A DNA stretch of 7,530 nucleotides, taken from NCBI GenBank assembly GCA_021817355.1, contig JAKAVI010000106.1, forward strand, positions 1,873 to 9,402, given 5' to 3'. The translations under genes were made by a program, and so were the position numbers. Origin of the DNA: Pseudomonadota bacterium. GTDB taxonomy: Bacteria; Pseudomonadota; Alphaproteobacteria; Micropepsales; Micropepsaceae. Shown one piece after another: positions 5,589-7,530 of the stretch. The notes beneath the pieces are model-generated. The model searched no databases. It was not told where the DNA came from and saw only the letters and a list, made by a program, of their open reading frames with translations. Every line of letters begins with the position of its first letter. The stretch's first letter is position 1.

Positions 5589-6836
5589 CTAGTTCGGAAT
5601 ACGCACCGGCAGATGCTCGTAGCCTTTGACAAAGCTGGAGGCAACACGCACAGGCTCACCAACCACCTCGATCCGCGGAAAGCGCGCCATGATCTCTTCC
5701 CAGATCACGCGCAGCTGCAGTTCGGCAAGCCGGTTACCCACACAGCGGTGAATGCCGAAGCCAAAAGACAGATGCTGTCGCGGCCGCGGCCGGTCAATGA
5801 TGTAGGCGTTGGGATTTTCGATCACCTCGTCATCGCGGTTACCCGAGACATACCACATCACCACCTTGTCGCCCTTGCGGATCAGCTTGCCACCAAATTC
5901 GATATCCTGGGTGGCGCTGCGGCGCATATGGGCGAGCGGGGTCTGCCAGCGAATGGTTTCTGACACCATCGAGGGGATCAGATCTGGATTGGCGCGCAGC
6001 TTGGCATATTGATCCGGATTCTGATTGAGCGCGAGGACGCTGCCAGTAATCGTGTTGCGGGTTGTATCGTTGCCGCCAACGATCAAGAGTACGAGGTTGC
6101 CCAGATATTCCATGCGGTCCATGTTGCGGGTTGATTCCCCGTGGGCCAGCATCGATATCAGATCGCATTTGGGCTCGGCGTTGACGCGTTCATTCCACAA
6201 TCGCGTGAAATAATCAACGCATTCCATCAGCTGAGCACGACGATGCTCATGGCTGACGAAGCTCGATGACTTCGGATTGGCCGTAGCAATATCCGACCAA
6301 TAGGTCAGCTTGCGCCGTTCATCCCAGGGAAAATCGAACAGCGTTGCCAGCGTCATCGTGGTCAGTTCGATTGATACCTTGTCCACCCAGTCGAACTCTT
6401 CGCCGCGCGGCAACGAATCCAGAATGCGAGCGGCCCGCTCCCGAATGATGGGCTCCAGTCGTTCCAGATTCATGGGCGAAACCGCCGGCGTCACGACTTT
6501 GCGCTGTGCGTCATGCTTGGGAGGATCCATCGCAATGAACATCGGCAGCTTAAAGTCCTCCATGGGATCGACGATGGAGATCGACGGTTCTGAAGAAAAC
6601 ACCTGATGGTTGGTGTCCACCTTCATGATGTCGTTGTACTTGGTGATCGACCAGTAAGGACCGAACTCATGTTCGGGGCAGTAGTGTACCGGGTCCTCCT
6701 TGCGCAGCCGCTCGAAATAGGGCCACATCGCGTCGTTTTTGAACAGCATCGCATCGGCAACATTGATCTTTTCGAGCGGCATGCTCCAGGCATCCTGAAC
6801 GGCCTGTTCCACAAACGAACGGGCGGCGCTGCTCAT
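5589..6836 (-). CDS. cytochrome P450, CYP153-type alkane/fatty-acid omega-hydroxylase
   Basis: A 415-residue soluble class I bacterial P450. CYP153 enzymes add a hydroxyl group to the terminal carbon of medium-chain alkanes, alcohols or fatty acids, using electrons from a ferredoxin and its reductase. Family marks include MWPYFERLRKEDPVHYC near residues 37-53, FGPYWSITKYNDIM near 58-71, MFIAMDPPKHDAQRK near 99-113, and IELTTMTLATLFDFPWDERRK near 156-176. The I-helix oxygen-binding motif GGNDTT is at 254-259, the ExxR motif ETIR at 293-296, and the heme loop FGFGIHRCVG at 358-367 with Cys365 as the iron ligand. All key residues are present, so it should be active. The start is the ATG at 6836, six bases after a strong GGAGG, rather than two ATGs seven and eight codons upstream, which precede that site. 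Redox partner genes are not next to it in this window. A palindrome overlaps its likely promoter. The exact CYP153 subfamily and substrate cannot be told from sequence reading alone. Confidence 0.93.
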   Translation of the reverse strand: MSSAARSFVEQAVQDAWSMPLEKINVADAMLFKNDAMWPYFERLRKEDPVHYCPEHEFGPYWSITKYNDIMKVDTNHQVFSSEPSISIVDPMEDFKLPMFIAMDPPKHDAQRKVVTPAVSPMNLERLEPIIRERAARILDSLPRGEEFDWVDKVSIELTTMTLATLFDFPWDERRKLTYWSDIATANPKSSSFVSHEHRRAQLMECVDYFTRLWNERVNAEPKCDLISMLAHGESTRNMDRMEYLGNLVLLIVGGNDTTRNTITGSVLALNQNPDQYAKLRANPDLIPSMVSETIRWQTPLAHMRRSATQDIEFGGKLIRKGDKVVMWYVSGNRDDEVIENPNAYIIDRPRPRQHLSFGFGIHRCVGNRLAELQLRVIWEEIMARFPRIEVVGEPVRVASSFVKGYEHLPVRIPN

Positions 6837-6864
6837 TACGGACCTCCTACACATCAACCGCTGC

Positions 6865-6881
6865 CATGACAGAATGTCATG
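6865..6881. promoter_or_regulatory. 17-bp palindrome over the probable P450 -10 box
   Basis: CATGACA and TGTCATG form perfect arms around GAA, 28 bases before the P450 start codon. The palindrome overlaps the likely -10 box (CATTCT, 6871-6876 on the minus strand), so a bound dimeric regulator would block transcription. The regulator gene is not in view. Confidence 0.5.
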
Positions 6882-6899
6882 CTAAGGGCATCTTGCCAA
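6871..6899 (-). promoter_or_regulatory. probable P450 promoter
   Basis: On the minus strand TTGGCA (6894-6899) is a five-of-six match to the -35 consensus, and CATTCT (6871-6876) is a weak -10 seventeen bases on. Transcription would start about 30 bases before the ATG. The weak -10 under a palindrome would suit a regulated promoter. Confidence 0.4.
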
Positions 6900-6907
6900 T
6901 CGCAGGA

Positions 6908-6968
6908 CCATTTTGCACTGCAACAAGCCATGATTGCGCCCCAGCCGGCTGCTTGGCCGGCAAAATGG
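6908..6968. repeat. nested inverted repeats between the P450 and DUF2189 genes
   Basis: The outer arms CCATTTTGC (6908-6916) and GCAAAATGG (6960-6968) pair perfectly at nine positions and enclose 43 bases. Inside the right half are two copies of GCCGGC (6944-6949 and 6956-6961) separated by TGCTTG, which form an alternative six-pair hairpin. The pair lies upstream of both divergent genes and could be a two-site operator or a structured leader of the DUF2189 gene. Confidence 0.4.
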
Positions 6969-7048
6969 GTATAGGCTGTAAGGTGCCGAAGGTACGCGGC
7001 CAGCCCTGCTACCCAGGTAGGCCGTGCCGATCAGCCGGGAGACCGCTC

Positions 7049-7530
7049 ATGAGCGTTACACATATCCGCAATCCCATCGAATGGAGTGGCGCCGCGCTGG
7101 CACAGATGGGTCGCAATTTTGGTGCCGCCCTCAACGCGCTACAAGGCGAGCGTGTGCATGCCCATGTCACAGCCCCGGTGGTCCACAAGATCACCGTTAC
7201 CGATCTCTTCGTTGCGCTGAGGAAGGGTTGGGAGGATTTTGCCGCCTATCGCAGTGACGTTGTGGTGCTGTGTCTGGTTTATGTCGTAGCAGGCCTGGTG
7301 ATCGCCCGCCTGGCGCTGGGACAGGGTTTGCTCCCCATGCTGTTTCCATTGGCAAGCGGCTTTGCCATTTTGGGGCCGCTCTTTGGCGTCGGGCTTTACG
7401 AGATGAGCAAGCGGCGCGAGCAGGGCGCCCCGGAAAGCTGGACCAATGCCTTTGCTGTGAGCGGCGAGGAGGGCTTTACAGCTATTGTGATCCTCGGTGC
7501 CCTCCTCATCTTCGAGTTCCTGGTTTGGCT
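7049..7530 (+). CDS. DUF2189 integral membrane protein, 5' part
   Basis: The gene runs out of the window, and 160 residues are visible. After a cytoplasmic N-terminal part, the block KITVTDLFVALRKGWEDFAAYRSD (about 47-70) and the membrane segments at about 71-89, 94-117 and 143-160 match DUF2189, predicted multi-spanning membrane proteins of unknown function. The typical LLPMLFPLASGFAILGPLFGVGLYEMSKRRE pattern lies at about 94-124. Family members are roughly 260 residues, so about 100 residues are missing. The ATG at 7049 has GGGAG six bases upstream. It diverges from the P450 gene with 212 bases between the two starts. A functional link to the P450 is not known and may be only positional. 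Confidence 0.88.
   Translation, partial: MSVTHIRNPIEWSGAALAQMGRNFGAALNALQGERVHAHVTAPVVHKITVTDLFVALRKGWEDFAAYRSDVVVLCLVYVVAGLVIARLALGQGLLPMLFPLASGFAILGPLFGVGLYEMSKRREQGAPESWTNAFAVSGEEGFTAIVILGALLIFEFLVW

Noticed and set aside
5520..5963. Plus-strand open frame of 147 codons
   Set aside because: It is mostly antisense to the C-terminal heme domain of the P450, which is clearly the coding strand.

Overview
The window looks like a piece of an alphaproteobacterial chromosome. The grounds are a CYP153-type cytochrome P450, a tRNA-Gly(GCC) gene with an encoded CCA end, GC-rich codon usage, and an XRE-like regulator that begins MITGRQVRAARALL, a style common in Alphaproteobacteria. The genus cannot be named from this sequence. 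I recognise no CRISPR array, insertion sequence or intact known defence system.

Layout. Positions 1-1716 have an accessory character. On the minus strand there is a small XRE-type helix-turn-helix gene (189-461), a possible 38-codon gene (33-149), and the first six codons of a gene that leaves the window (1-18). On the plus strand, diverging from the regulator, is an unrecognised protein gene (618-1328), which seems to have lost its proper start through a one-base shift near 595-598. Between the two divergent units is a 27-bp perfect inverted repeat with a consensus -10 box at its centre, the expected form of an autoregulated operator. The stretch 1329-1630 holds only a decayed coding remnant. 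A tRNA-Gly gene on the minus strand (1717-1791), with a clear promoter and terminator, separates this part from the core genes. Its 3' end faces the accessory side, which is the usual geometry of an element integrated at a tRNA gene, but the other boundary is not visible.

Positions 1987-7530 carry ordinary chromosomal genes: a secreted M3 metallopeptidase of the Dcp type (1987-4149, minus), a two-helix small membrane protein (4387-4677, plus), a DedA-family membrane protein (4647-5282, minus) that overlaps it tail to tail, a CYP153 alkane/fatty-acid omega-hydroxylase P450 (5589-6836, minus), and the 5' part of a DUF2189 membrane protein (7049 to the window end, plus) transcribed away from the P450. 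The P450 needs a ferredoxin and a ferredoxin reductase, and neither is encoded here. The intergenic region before the P450 carries a palindrome over its probable -10 box, so repressor control is likely.

Stretches without a convincing gene: 1329-1716 (remnant, hairpins, tRNA terminator), 1792-1986 (tRNA promoter and a large stem-loop), 4150-4386 (leaders of two divergent genes, a small inverted repeat at 4327-4340, no promoter I can call with confidence), 5283-5588 (DedA leader, short palindromes, one doubtful 29-codon ORF), and 6837-7048 (P450 promoter/operator and nested inverted repeats). No complete novel system is evident. The best lead is the regulator/operator/unknown-protein module at 1-1328.
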